From contig JAGVVL010000027.1 of assembly GCA_018287875.1 (NCBI GenBank), positions 248,001 through 312,000 on the forward strand: a DNA stretch of 64,000 nucleotides, written 5' to 3'. Shown here piece by piece: positions 34,807 through 44,496 of this stretch. The notes beneath the pieces are model-generated. The model saw only the letters and a program-made list of their open reading frames with translations. It was not told the origin of the DNA and searched no databases. Every line of letters begins with the position of its first letter. Position 1 is the first letter of the stretch. A program made the translations under genes and the position numbers. This stretch comes from Nigrospora sphaerica (lineage: Eukaryota; Ascomycota; Sordariomycetes; Amphisphaeriales; Apiosporaceae).

Positions 34807-35637
34807 TGACGACGATGTGTACCCCTACAAGGACATCGTTCATCAACCAGCCGACCGTGCGTACATCCAACCCGCAACCGTGACAAAGCGCGCGGCGGGC
34901 CAAGCGAGCACCCTGCGCGCCCTGTAAAGGAATTGCCCGAACCTGTACGGACGGGCCACCAACAACATCAAGCGGCGGAACTACCAGTTCGGCCGTAAAG
35001 AGCTGTTCACGGCGACCCGATGCCACACAGCGGCGGCGCCGTGGGACATGCTATCCGCCCACGTGCAGATCCTGTGCATGTCCATTGGCGTCGACAACGA
35101 GATCATGGAGGTGCTCCCAAGCCTGCGGCACCTGACGTCCCTTAAGCTCGTGGGCCTCTCGCTCGCTGCCGGCTACTCGACTGACGCGCCACCGATCTGC
35201 TTGCCCGCCCCCCGGAACCTGCGCCTCCGCGGTTACTTCCCCGGCGGCCTTTATCCGCGCCATCTACGGCGGCACCCGGAACCTCACGCATTTGGAACTC
35301 GACCTGCTAGCCACGGCGGCCGACCACGCGGCCCACCACAGGACGCTCCTATCTGGCGGAGACGGCGACGACGGCTGCCGGTGATGATAATGGCGATGCC
35401 GCGCTGCCCGACAACGAGGCGTTGCTGCGCCGTGCTTTTCTCCACTGCGCCATCGAGATTTACGACACGGCCGCCTACCTCATTCACGTCTACGCCGGCC
35501 ACGAGCATCAGGGATGGCCCAAGGGGCGCCACGAGGTCATGAAGGACGAGGCAGATGGCCTCATGTACGCGACGCTCTACTTTTTCAACTACAGAAAACG
35601 TTTGGGATCACAGTGGAGGGTTGAAGATGAGCAGTAG
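34807..35637 (+). pseudogene. Decayed LRR/F-box-like gene
   Basis: Coding-like segments in two frames: VLPSLRHLTSLKLVGLSLA and, after a break near 35240, FIRAIYGGTRNLTHLELDLL, both with leucine-rich-repeat-like spacing, then LLRRAFLHCAIEIYDTAAYL to a TAG at 35635. Stops (34925, 35382) and frameshifts break it. Fungal F-box/LRR proteins look like this, but the F-box itself is not visible and the assignment is weak. The LINE fragment abuts its 5' side. Confidence 0.4.
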
Positions 35638-35800
35638 ATAGGCATATGTGAAGAACTAGACGTATGTGGTAAGCCTGCCCTAGTTCGAACCGGATCATGT
35701 GACCTTGGCTATGGGATTTCCTGCTGCTGAAATAACAAATTGTAGCTCAGGTCTTGACCGACGGAATGCCGTTGACGATGGAAATCCTCTATTGCCCTAA

Positions 35801-36135
35801 TCATTGGCAATTGTGGCGACCGGCACCAGTAAACCAGCTGACCTCGAAAGACTTGCCATTGGCATTGCACATTTGATCAGGCTTTTTATGAAAGGCGCCC
35901 CTGCATTCGTCTTCGCAAGAGCCTTGAGGAAGCTAGATAAATTAAAATAGTTTTGTGTCAGCCTATGGCAGAATGATTGAATGGTTTAGTATAACTGTTA
36001 CTGAGTGGAGCTTACAAGAACACAGCAGTGGGAGCCGTCCTGGTAAAGGCACTGGCAAAGCCTTGTACCAATGTTAAGAGCAGTGGCGCTGCTAATTACA
36101 GCAGCGATAACAGTGAAGGCAGCGAGGCGGACCAT
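35801..36135 (-). CDS. Small secreted eight-cysteine protein 1 (candidate effector)
   Basis: Two exons on the minus strand, 36016-36135 and 35801-35932, with an 83-nt intron (GTAAGC...TCTAG, phase 0); 83 aa. Signal peptide MVRLAAFTVIAAVISSATA, then a mature part with eight cysteines at residues 27, 29, 37, 38, 46, 50, 62 and 82: spacing C-x-C-x7-CC-x7-C-x3-C-x11-C-x19-C. The first exon carries LCQCLYQDGSHCCVL. It is a clear paralogue of the gene at 37340: same intron position, same cysteine spacing, same CNAxGK block. A TATAAAG box lies 144 bp upstream of the ATG. It should be secreted and disulfide-bonded; effector or antimicrobial roles are inference. I do not recognise a named family. Intact although surrounded by pseudogenes. 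Confidence 0.8.
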
Positions 36136-36278
36136 CTTGTCGTAAATTTTGTGGTGTTGATTTTTGTGGCGGTGTTGGTTATTGTGGCAGTGTTGGTTAT
36201 TGAAGTTGGTAAAGCTTTAGTAGGTGTGTTGTAGATATGCTGCAAAGACAATACAAAAGACAGGGTAATCACTGTCTA

Positions 36279-36285
36279 CTTTATA
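36279..36285 (-). promoter_or_regulatory. TATA box of secreted protein 1
   Basis: Complement reads TATAAAG, 144 bp before the ATG at 36135, followed by an A/C-rich leader with a doubled AACCAACAC(T/C)GCCACAA unit. The same box at a similar distance precedes the paralogue. Confidence 0.6.
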
Positions 36286-37204
36286 GAAACCCAAGTTGCT
36301 GTTTTCTATCTATACGCTGGATGGTGCCTGAAAGAAACGTCCAAACGCAACCTATGAAGGGGTTTACATGAGTCGGGTTGCATCAGCCCGGTGCATCAGT
36401 ACGATGAGTCCGGTGCATGAAGGGGATTTCGTGAGTCCGGTAAGTCCGACGCCTGAGCGGCCTGACCAACCACTACGTCGAAGAAACTGACAGGGTCTAG
36501 TAGTTCTTAGTAAAGGAGGTGCGTCGCGGCTCAGCCAATAAGGCCGTGTTCTGTTCAGCGTTTCGGCGTCAGCTTTTAATGATTCTCTGGCCGGTGCATA
36601 TAAGCTGGCGTTTCACTGCAGGATTCTCGCTGACGTTTCGCTGGCACTTAACTGAAACTGGAAAAGAAGCTGTGGCTGTTCGGTCGCTGCGCTAACTTTT
36701 GGCGTTTGGCGGTAACTAATTATCGTGACGTCTGGCGCGCTAGCTGGTGTCACGGGATAATCGTGCTTGGGCGGCGCCGCTTTCGTGATAGTGCGTCGGT
36801 CTGTCCGTCCAGCCACGCGAGTAGTTGCATCCTTATGCCGTGCAACCAGCGGCGGTGAAGGTCGGAAATCTAGTCCATGATTAGTTATAAGACAAGTGCT
36901 AGGCGATTTTACGCCGCGATGCAGGTTGATTGGCAATGGTATGTTCCTGGAACAGTAGCTGAATCTTATTATATGAAATACAGACTAGATTTAGATCCTG
37001 GGCGCATGTTCTTAGTGATTTGATCTATATTGGGCACGAGCTTGGTTGACCATTGTACTCTGTTGTAAGCTAACCCCTTGACATCTAGACTATTAGTGTG
37101 TGGAAGCGTTACTCCTAAGTTATCTGAAATATGGGCCCAGACAAGGAAGAAGTGATACTGTAGGTTACACACACGGCTTGAATGTTTGCCTTGGCATATT
37201 TTCC
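36286..37204. other. Divergent promoter interval between the two secreted-protein genes
   Basis: 0.9 kb separating the two TATA boxes. A GC-richer block (about 36350-36930) sits in AT-rich sequence and contains short imperfect direct repeats around GAGTCCGGTGCAT and ATGAAGGGG (36355-36450). No gene seen; it could be an old insertion or a regulatory block. Confidence 0.45.
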
Positions 37205-37211
37205 TATAAAG
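37205..37211 (+). promoter_or_regulatory. TATA box of secreted protein 2
   Basis: TATAAAG, 135 bp before the ATG at 37340, followed by an A/T/C-rich leader. Mirrors the arrangement of the paralogue at 36279-36285. Confidence 0.6.
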
Positions 37212-37339
37212 AGTGAGAACTGTCTTTCTTCACCATGCTACAACATTACTATCTCACCTGGATTATAACATCACATTCCTATAACACTCAAATAAAATAC
37301 TTGGTACTTTTCACTTGTTTTAAAATCTTCATTTACAAA

Positions 37340-37674
37340 ATGGTCAACATTATCCCCCTCATCACTATCCTGGGCGCCGCTCTGGGAGCGAATGCAGCCC
37401 TTTACTGCCAGTGCCTTTTCCAAGACGGATCCCATTGCTGCGTCGCCACGGTATGTTATTCTTTAAACATCTATCCTAAATTTTGAATGCTGATAGGACT
37501 CCTCTTTAGGTTGGCGGAGACTGCACGGCTGGCTGCCTGAATGCTGCTCGACCGGAGCCGTATAGCGGTGGAGCCCTTGTCCCAGAGCACACCAAGTGCA
37601 ATGCTGGTGGCAAGTATTCCAAAGTTGGGGTTGTCGCCGCTCAGGGTCGCACTCAGTGTGATACGAGAGAGTAA
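37340..37674 (+). CDS. Small secreted eight-cysteine protein 2 (candidate effector)
   Basis: Two exons, 37340-37450 and 37510-37674, with a 59-nt intron (GTATGT...TTTAG, phase 0); 91 aa. Signal peptide MVNIIPLITILGAALGANA. Cysteines at 23, 25, 33, 34, 42, 46, 67 and 87: the spacing matches the paralogue at 35801-36135 except that the sixth-to-seventh gap is 20 rather than 11. The shared core is CQCLFQDGSHCCV in exon 1 and CNAGGK plus a GRTQC end in exon 2. The unspliced frame would stop soon after the donor, which supports the intron. The two genes are divergent. A solo LTR begins 76 bp after the stop codon. Likely extracellular and disulfide-rich; role unknown. Confidence 0.82.
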
Positions 37675-37750
37675 TTAGGTCACAATCGGATATCTGTATA
37701 GGCAGTGTCGGCAAATATAGGCATTCTGAAAAGTCCCTTCTATGTAGGGT

Positions 37751-37783
37751 TGATATGTAAAGTCCCAAGGCGGACCGCGTGAT

Positions 37784-37818
<35 letters not shown>

Positions 37819-38026
37819 GTTTAACGTCGGCGTAGGACCGCTGGTACCGGCGTGATATTGTGCAGCGTCGAGGAGGACAGATATTATCTGATGATCTAAC
37901 CAGGACACTTCCTGATTAGATAGCAGGTATGGATGTCCTCCTATTTTCCCTACTCATCTTTAGAAGGGCATCCCTCTTCCATACTTAATTGACACCCTAC
38001 ACGGTTGCTAGTCAATATGCGTATCA
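37751..38026 (-). mobile_element. Solo LTR with 5-bp TSD
   Basis: Starts TGATATG and ends CGTATCA (TG...CA with short inverted ends), flanked by exact 5-bp duplications AGGGT (37746-37750 and 38027-38031), as expected for an LTR retrotransposon integrase. A second copy in the opposite orientation lies at 45463-47129. Inside it is a short LINE tail insertion (37790-37849). Confidence 0.8.
37777..37862 (-). mobile_element. 60-bp LINE tail inserted in the LTR, with 13-bp TSD
   Basis: GCGTGATATTGTG occurs twice (37777-37789 and 37850-37862). Between the copies are a GT run and a stretch (complement starts CGGTACCAGCGG) identical in kind to the very 3' end of the LINE at 45640-47090. A severely 5'-truncated LINE insertion is the simplest reading. 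Confidence 0.7.
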
Positions 38027-38077
38027 AGGGTGGAGCACCCAGTGTAACGGACGCTATATCTATGGTATTGCGGGCCG

Positions 38078-38651
38078 TGTCACGGTTCAAGGAACGAAGA
38101 ATCTGTTAATGACCCAAGGGTTCTATTGAGATGCGAAAACTACAGGTGAAGAGGAAAAGAAGAGGAACAAGCTCCTCTCAGTCACTGTTTGGCAGGAATA
38201 TATCCAGCCAGCGGCGGTACGTACCGCCAGGCAGCGGTAAGTTGTCCATGCGTTGCCATGCCCTTGTACCTATGTACCCATGCCGTAACAGGCCGTAGGG
38301 TTTGCACAATCAGGGACAGAGAGCGACTGTCTGCTGAAACACGGGTCGATGGGTAACTGATGACCGAGGGTTGCTTGACTGGTTGGAACTGAATCTTCAC
38401 AAGAGGTCGTTAGGCTGTAGGCCCATCTTCTTCTTCTTCTTCTTCTTCTTCTTCTCTCTCTTTGTTGATATGGTGAAGACTAGGGTGAAGGGGAAAGATG
38501 ACGTATTCAGTCAGGCCAGCCACGAAGTGGCTGGCAGGGCAGGAAACTATCTATAGTGCGATATCCCAACTAGGTAGGTGGGGTAGCAGGATCCCTCCTT
38601 GACATGGATACCACACTTTAATGTCTGTTTACCTACCCCTGCCATGCATCA
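38078..38651. repeat. Dispersed repeat copy A (Helitron-related family?)
   Basis: Begins TGTCACGGTTCAAGGAACGA and ends CCATGCATCA; both ends match the repeat at 53119-54156, with about 250 bp at the left and 150 bp at the right alignable. Flanks GGCCG and GGCTG are near-identical 5-mers (possible TSD with one change). It contains a TTC microsatellite at about 38428-38456. No coding sequence. Confidence 0.6.
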
Positions 38652-39015
38652 GGCTGGTTTACTAATGTTAACACAGAGTCCGCTAGTTACTCCACGTGGT
38701 ACGAGAAACCAGTAACCGGCAATGAGCGGCATCAAGTGGCCTGCTTATCGGCGAAGGAACGATTCTCATGCATTTCTTCCAGCGACATAGGAAAACACCG
38801 ATGATTGAGGCGAGCCCGTGATCCAGGACCTATAAGCTCGAGCCCCCCTCAGCGCACCGCACCATCACCGCACCACTGTTTCTACCATCAAAATCGGATG
38901 AGATAGATACCTTCAAATGCGAATAGATAAATAACTAGGTGTCGTGAGACCTTCGTGTTAAGGCGCAACGATTCTTTAATTTTTTCTCTTTCGTTTGATA
39001 CCAGCTATTTTTTAT

Positions 39016-40644
39016 ATGGAAGTACTGCCGCTGGCGGCAGCGCTCAAGGAAGTCTCAGGAGGCCTATCTATCCGCGAGGCCTCTAGACAGTTCAATATCT
39101 CCAGGGAAAGCATCAGAAGGAGGATTCTGGGTCGTCCCTTGAAGCCCGATGCCCAGGTGCGTCGCCAGAACCTATCGCCAACCTTAGAGTACGCCCTTGC
39201 TAAGTGGGTGCTAACCCAGGCGCGCCTTGGTTGGGCTCCTCCGCACAGCCGCTTTCGTCTATACGCGCAGACGTTGGTTAAGGCCTCTGGAGGCGACCGC
39301 ATCATCGGAAAACGCTGGCATCTCCGTTTCTTCAAGCGTTGGCCTCAGGTTAAGACTATGGCGTCCACCTCTATTGACTACAAACGCGTTAACGGCGCGT
39401 CTCGCGAGAATATCGAGGAGTTCTTCTCCAGGCTGGACCTAGAGGACATGACGAAGGTCTCTCCGGAGCACACATGGAACTTCGACGAGGTTGGCGCTCA
39501 GATAGGCCTTGGAGACAATCCTTTGGTCGTCGGGCCGTCTGCGCTCACGGAGGTCTTCGCGATGGACACCGGGATAGGCGAATGGACGACCTCCCTCGAG
39601 GCTATCTCTGCCACCGGCCGTGTGCTGCCTCCTCTCGTCATCTTCAAGGGGAAGAGCGTTCAGCAGCAGTGGTTCACCTCCCAAGCCGACGAGGATGACT
39701 TCGAGGACTGGTCTTTTGAGGCCTCACAGGCTGGCTGGACGAGCAATTCAATTGCCCTACGCTGGCTAAAGCAGATCTTCCTCCCGTTGACCAATCCAGG
39801 GGACCCCGAGCAATGGAGACACCTTATTCTGGATGGCCACTCCAGCCACTGTACGGAGGACTTCATGATGGCCTGCTTAGAGGCGAAGGTCTGGCTTAAC
39901 TTTCTGCCAGCGCACACATCGCAGGTCCTCCAGCCACTAGATCTGGGGCCCTTTTCGGTGTTGAAGCGCGCGTACCGTAAGCATCTACGGAACACCTATG
40001 CGACGAGCCTCACGATGACGCCGAAGAAGCCTGAGTTCCTCGAGGCCTGGAATAAGGCTCGCAAAGAGGCCTTCACGCCTCACCAGATTGCTTTCGGCTG
40101 GCGAGTGACCGGTATCTGGCCCAGGGACGCCAGAAAAGCGTTAAATAGTCGCCTCGCGCGGCAGCGTGAGGCCGACAGACCAGATAGCGACTCGTGGCAA
40201 GTTCCACCGCCAAAGGAGGACGTTCTGCTGGCAGAGATGTCTGCAGTTAGTGTTAAGAAGCCTCGCTCTTCGCGTCAGATACACCATATTCACCGGGAAC
40301 TGCGTGGTGTGGATGAGGTGTACGATACTGCCACGCTACGCCAGGTGTTCCGGAAGACTGGTAAGGCTCTGGACGAAGCGACCGCTCAGATCTCCATCCT
40401 GAAGCGCGAGCGAGACCAACTGAGCGCTGCGCTGGATCGCCAAAAGCCTCAAAAGCGTCGCAAGGTCCATGCGACTGCGCAGGAGCTTTTTATAAGCATG
40501 GTGGACGTACGTAAGGTCAAGGGTGAGGTCGGAACGGCGAGTCAAGCAGGACCTGCAGCCACTGGGCTGTTTGAAGGGGATATCACGGTCATTTCGTCCG
40601 AAGAAGAGGTTTCGGAGGCAGAAGATACCATAACGGTTTCTTGA
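39016..40644 (+). CDS. Pogo-family DDE transposase (element 1), intact
   Basis: 542 aa from the ATG at 39016; the frame is open a little further upstream, but this ATG matches the start of the related gene in element 3. An N-terminal helix-turn-helix (SIREASRQFNISRESIRRRI) and a CENP-B-like HTH with WHLRFFKRWPQ precede the catalytic domain: NFDEVGAQ, HLILDGHSSH and VLQPLDLGPFSVLKRAY provide the three acidic residues (35 residues between the last two). The C-terminus has a coiled coil (ISILKRERDQLSAALDRQ) and a basic KPQKRRK cluster. It should bind the 42-bp repeats and insert at TA. No damage is visible, so the protein may be active. Confidence 0.88.
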   Translation: MEVLPLAAALKEVSGGLSIREASRQFNISRESIRRRILGRPLKPDAQVRRQNLSPTLEYALAKWVLTQARLGWAPPHSRFRLYAQTLVKASGGDRIIGKRWHLRFFKRWPQVKTMASTSIDYKRVNGASRENIEEFFSRLDLEDMTKVSPEHTWNFDEVGAQIGLGDNPLVVGPSALTEVFAMDTGIGEWTTSLEAISATGRVLPPLVIFKGKSVQQQWFTSQADEDDFEDWSFEASQAGWTSNSIALRWLKQIFLPLTNPGDPEQWRHLILDGHSSHCTEDFMMACLEAKVWLNFLPAHTSQVLQPLDLGPFSVLKRAYRKHLRNTYATSLTMTPKKPEFLEAWNKARKEAFTPHQIAFGWRVTGIWPRDARKALNSRLARQREADRPDSDSWQVPPPKEDVLLAEMSAVSVKKPRSSRQIHHIHRELRGVDEVYDTATLRQVFRKTGKALDEATAQISILKRERDQLSAALDRQKPQKRRKVHATAQELFISMVDVRKVKGEVGTASQAGPAATGLFEGDITVISSEEEVSEAEDTITVS

Positions 40645-40712
40645 GGCCAAACAGTTATCCCATATCTATTGTGGTGGTTAAGATATTTTATTTATTCCAT
40701 TTAATTAACGTA

Positions 40713-42562
40713 CGTGTCATACGAGCGACGCAGTCATACGAGCGACGCACTTTTCAGCACCTTCACAATAACTTAGTTAATTGCGCAACCACAACGCCTT
40801 AAATCAATTCAAACTAACCGGAATCCGACTCTCCGGATGTTTCTACATCCATTTCACATGTGCGTGCATTATGCCCGGCCGTTCCGCAGATGCCACACCG
40901 CCGCCCGCGCGGCTCTGACCTCGTTGCGCGACCACTCCTTGTGCGCGTTTCCTCTCCTAACTGCGTATCCACGTCTTTCTGATTTAAAAGACCTTGAGCC
41001 TCGCCAATTTCAAGTGTTCCTCCTTGCCGTAGACGGGTCTTTTTCGCTCTCCGACGTTTTGCGAGGCTGGAATTCGCCTCTCGAAGCGTCTTGACCTCCG
41101 CCTGTAGAAGGGCATTCTCGTACATGATCGCTATCGCACCCTTCGCAAACTGGTCCACTGCCGATAAAATCGGTGTCGGAGAGCTTCTTTGATGACGGCG
41201 GACTCGATTCTTAATAAAATCAGTCTGCGAAGTCGCCTCGGTCGGGTTATGCGGCGTTTGAGAGGCCCATGGGACGCTCGCGGCCGGAAGGCTTCCAGTG
41301 GGCGAAGGTGTCGATAACTTCACATCTAGCTTTGCGAGCACTCTGTCCGGGTCTAGAGGGACTAAACCGGCTCCGGAAAATCCAGCCTTAACGTTGTTGA
41401 ATGTGAAAACCTTTAAAAAGGCGGCTTGGAAGGCAATTAGAAACTCGGCTTTAGTGATATGGTTAACGAGTGACTTCATGAACCCTTCGATTTCGCGACT
41501 GTACGCCCGCTTTAATGGGCTGAAACACCCCACGTCAAGTGGCTGGAGTAGATGCGACGAGTGCGGAGGTATAGAGACCGTCACGATGTTCTTCTCTTTG
41601 CAAAAAGCCTGGAATTCGGCTGAAACGTGGCTCTCGTGCCCGTCAATCACTAACAGACGATATCGGCCTGTTGCGCGCGACGAGGTGTGTTTATCGAAAT
41701 GCCGAATCCAGTCCAGACCGGTCTTATTATCGGTCCATCCATTCTGGGTCGGTTTGATTACCCAATCGCGCGGGAGAGTGCTGTCGGCGTACCAATTGGC
41801 GAGGTGGTAGGCGCCCTTTACCACGATGAACGGCGGGACACACCAGCCGTCGGAACAGACGCCCTGGATCACGGTAACCCATTCCCGATTGCTAGGCTGG
41901 ACCTTTTTTCGCTTTCCGCTCCGATCGGCGCCGGTCACGACTATCGAGGACGTGATTTGACCCATCATGAAGCCGGTCTCGTCGAAGTTGTAGATATCCT
42001 CGTCCTGGATGCCGTACTTAACCTTCAGGTTCGCGAAAAGCGCGAACCAGCCCGCGATTTTCTCAGGATCCTCGTAGAGGGCCCTCTGGTAGTCGTATAC
42101 GTGAGAGAAACGCGTTCGGAGGTCTGGTTGTCGCTTAACGAAGTTCGAGGCCCAACGCGTGCCGACACGTGACGCGTCGCGCGACTCGGCAATAACATTG
42201 GCCATATCTTCCACATCACGGAGTCGCGGCGCAAATCCTCGCGCATCCAGGTCCAGTATGTATCTAACAAGCGTCCCCTCTTCTAATTCGGAGAGACGAC
42301 TATTGTTGGCTTGTAGGTCGCGTCGGGCGCTTCTTCCGTTCATTCTATGGCGGACGGTTGATTCGGCGACGTTGAAGATGGATGCAGCGCGTCGCACTGT
42401 AATCTTAGGGTCTTTCTGAATTGCCTGAATAGCAAGATTAATCTGAGACTCGTTAGAACTTTGTGCCATATTAAATGGTGGAGGAAATCGAAGATAAAGT
42501 TGGAACGGTCGAGATTCATGGAATGTGCGTCGCTCGTATGACTGCGTCGCTCGTATGACACG
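40713..42562 (-). mobile_element. Fot1/pogo-type transposon 2, apparently complete
   Basis: Perfect 38-bp terminal inverted repeats (40713-40750 and 42525-42562), each made of two tandem copies of a 17-bp unit starting GTCATACGAGCGACGCA, flanked by TA (40711-40712, 42563-42564). Length 1850 bp, with an intact transposase on the minus strand. Its right TA is also the left TA of element 3. Confidence 0.92.
40814..42469 (-). CDS. Fot1/pogo transposase (element 2), intact
   Basis: 551 aa. N-terminal HTH (ITVRRAASIFNVAESTVRHR), CENP-B-like HTH (VGTRWASNFVKRQPDL), catalytic DDE domain with NFDETGFMMG (Asp163), LLVIDGHESH (Asp276) and LLQPLDVGCFSPLKRAY (Asp312), then a Ser/Pro-rich linker, a coiled coil and a CCHC knuckle near the end (CGICGTAGHNARTC). 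This layout is that of Fot1-like transposases of filamentous fungi. It acts on its own 38-bp repeats, cutting and pasting into TA. No stops or frameshifts and perfect TIRs suggest a recent arrival. Confidence 0.92.
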   Translation of the reverse strand: MAQSSNESQINLAIQAIQKDPKITVRRAASIFNVAESTVRHRMNGRSARRDLQANNSRLSELEEGTLVRYILDLDARGFAPRLRDVEDMANVIAESRDASRVGTRWASNFVKRQPDLRTRFSHVYDYQRALYEDPEKIAGWFALFANLKVKYGIQDEDIYNFDETGFMMGQITSSIVVTGADRSGKRKKVQPSNREWVTVIQGVCSDGWCVPPFIVVKGAYHLANWYADSTLPRDWVIKPTQNGWTDNKTGLDWIRHFDKHTSSRATGRYRLLVIDGHESHVSAEFQAFCKEKNIVTVSIPPHSSHLLQPLDVGCFSPLKRAYSREIEGFMKSLVNHITKAEFLIAFQAAFLKVFTFNNVKAGFSGAGLVPLDPDRVLAKLDVKLSTPSPTGSLPAASVPWASQTPHNPTEATSQTDFIKNRVRRHQRSSPTPILSAVDQFAKGAIAIMYENALLQAEVKTLREANSSLAKRRRAKKTRLRQGGTLEIGEAQGLLNQKDVDTQLGEETRTRSGRATRSEPRGRRCGICGTAGHNARTCEMDVETSGESDSG

Positions 42563-42564
42563 TA

Positions 42565-44496
42565 AGCTCGCCCCCTACCAAAGAGCCAACCCCCCAAACA
42601 GCCACTGGTTTCGGACAACAGATGAGGCAATCACAGACCTTCAACACCGAATATTTAAACAATCAGACATTTTACAGACAAAAAAATGACATCTCGAGAA
42701 TCACCGTTTTCCGCTCTTTCGTTTGATACCAATATCGATGGATGAAGTGCAGCTGGCTGCCGCTCTCCTCTAAGTGACCCAAGGTTAATCAATCCGCTCA
42801 GTCGCCAAGCAATACAACGTCACCAGGCACTAGTTGACTGCCAGATTCAATTGCAAGCCTCTGAAAAGGCATGCCCAGGAGCATCACCAAGCCCTCACTG
42901 AGGAGCAAGAGCGCCAGCTTGTGGCGTGGGTGTTACTTCAAGGCCGCCTTAGCTGGGCTCCAACACACGGCCGCTTTCGTCAATTCGCCCAGTCCACCCT
43001 CAACACCTCCGGAAGCCACCGCCGCCTTGGAAAACGCTGGCATCACCGGTTCTTTAAGCGCTGGCCGCAGGTGAAGACACTGGTTTCCACTGGCATGGAT
43101 TTCCAGCGCCTTAATGGCGCCTCTCGCGCCAATATTGAGGAGTTCTTCGAAAGGCTGGCCCACGAAGACCTCGCCAGCATCCCACTAGAGCACACCTGGA
43201 ACTTCGATGAGATAGGTGCTCAGATTGGCCTTGGAGACTGCCCCTTCGTTATCGGACCTGCCGCTATGAGCCAGATCTTCGCCATGGATACGCTTCGAGG
43301 CGAGTGGACGACCTCTCTGGAAGCAATCTCTGCCGCTGGCCGCGCGCTGCCTCCGCTAGTGATTTTCAAGGGCAAGGCAGTTCAACAGCAGTGGTTTAAC
43401 TCTCAAGTCGACGAGCAGGACCTCGAAAGCTGGTCTTTTGAAGCCTCACAGGCTGGCTGGACCAGCAATTCAATTGCGCTACGCTGGCTGAAGCAGATAT
43501 TCGTGCCTCTGACGGCTCCAGAAGACCCTAAACAGTGGCGGCACCTCATCCTCGACGGCCACGTAAGCCATTACGCTGAGGACTTCATGATGACCTGTTT
43601 CGAGGCACGCGTCTGGCTCAACTTTTTACTAGCTCATACTTCTTAAGTGCTGCAGCCGTTAAATCTCGGCCCTTTCTCAGTGTTGAAGCGAGCCTATCGG
43701 AAATACCTACGTGACGCCTACCTCACCAGCTTAACACTGACTCCAAAGAAGCCAGAGTTTCTGGAGGTCTGGAACAAGGCTCGCAAGGAGGCTCTGACAC
43801 CAGAGCATATTACCACAGGCTGGAGAGCGACTGGCATCTATCTAAAGGACCCCAGCAAGCCGCTTAATAGCCGACTAGCGAGGCAGCATAACCGCGATAG
43901 GCTAGAGGGGTCAAATTGGTGTGTTCCGCAGCCAAGGGAGGACCCTCTGCTATCGCAGATGTCTGCTTTAGAGGTTAAGACACCGAGGACGTCACGTCAG
44001 ATCAGCGTCATCCACCGGGACCTTGGTGGTGTTGATCCAGTCTATAACAACGCAACGCTACGCCAGGTGTTTCGGAAGGCTGGCAAGGCCTTAGACCAAG
44101 CGACCGCTGAGATCTCCAGTCTGAAGCACGAACGAGACCAATTGGCTGCAGCGCTAGATCGCCAGAAGCCCCAGAAACGGCGCAAGGTTCAGCCAACCGC
44201 TCAGGACCGTTTCGTGACGATGCTGGAGGTGCGAAAAGTTAAGGAGGAGATGTCGACCCCTGGAGATGCAGGGGGTACGGTCACTGCGGAATCTGAAGCT
44301 GTCCGCATAGACGGATCGGACGAAGAAGTCGATTCTGAGGTAGAAGACTGCATCATAGTCTCTTGAGATCAGTCTGCTTGTGCGTAGCTATTGTGGTTGT
44401 TGAGATATTTCAATTGATCCGTAGTATTGCCATCGCGTGAGGCCATCTTGACCTCTGGCCGTTTGGGGGGTTGGCTCTTTGGTGGGGGGGTGAGCT
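42565..44496 (+). mobile_element. Pogo-type transposon 3, degenerate relative of element 1
   Basis: Imperfect ~36-bp inverted repeats at 42565 (AGCTCGCCCCCTACCAAAGA) and ending at 44496 (complement AGCTCACCCCCCCACC...), sharing the inner block ACCAAAGAGCCAACCCCCC. TA lies at both sides (42563-42564, 44497-44498). Its transposase is a decayed paralogue of element 1. Confidence 0.82.
42738..44366 (+). pseudogene. Pogo-family transposase (element 3), broken by stops
   Basis: Aligns end to end with the transposase of element 1 (for example NFDEIGAQIGLGD, HLILDGHVSHYAEDF, QKPQKRRKV). The frame is kept throughout, but stops interrupt it at 42771, 42786, 42831 and 43644; the last turns the conserved HTSQVLQPL into HTS-stop-VLQPL, a CAA to TAA change. 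Element 1's protein could in principle act on element 3 only if the terminal repeats are similar enough; they share just the outermost bases. Confidence 0.85.

Noticed and set aside
35048..35542. 164-codon plus-strand frame as a complete gene
   Set aside because: LRR-like similarity switches frame in the middle and continues outside this frame, so it is part of a pseudogene rather than a gene of its own.
36355..36450. Short repeated units that could suggest a repeat array or CRISPR
   Set aside because: Units are imperfect, irregularly spaced and only two to three in number; eukaryotic context makes CRISPR implausible.
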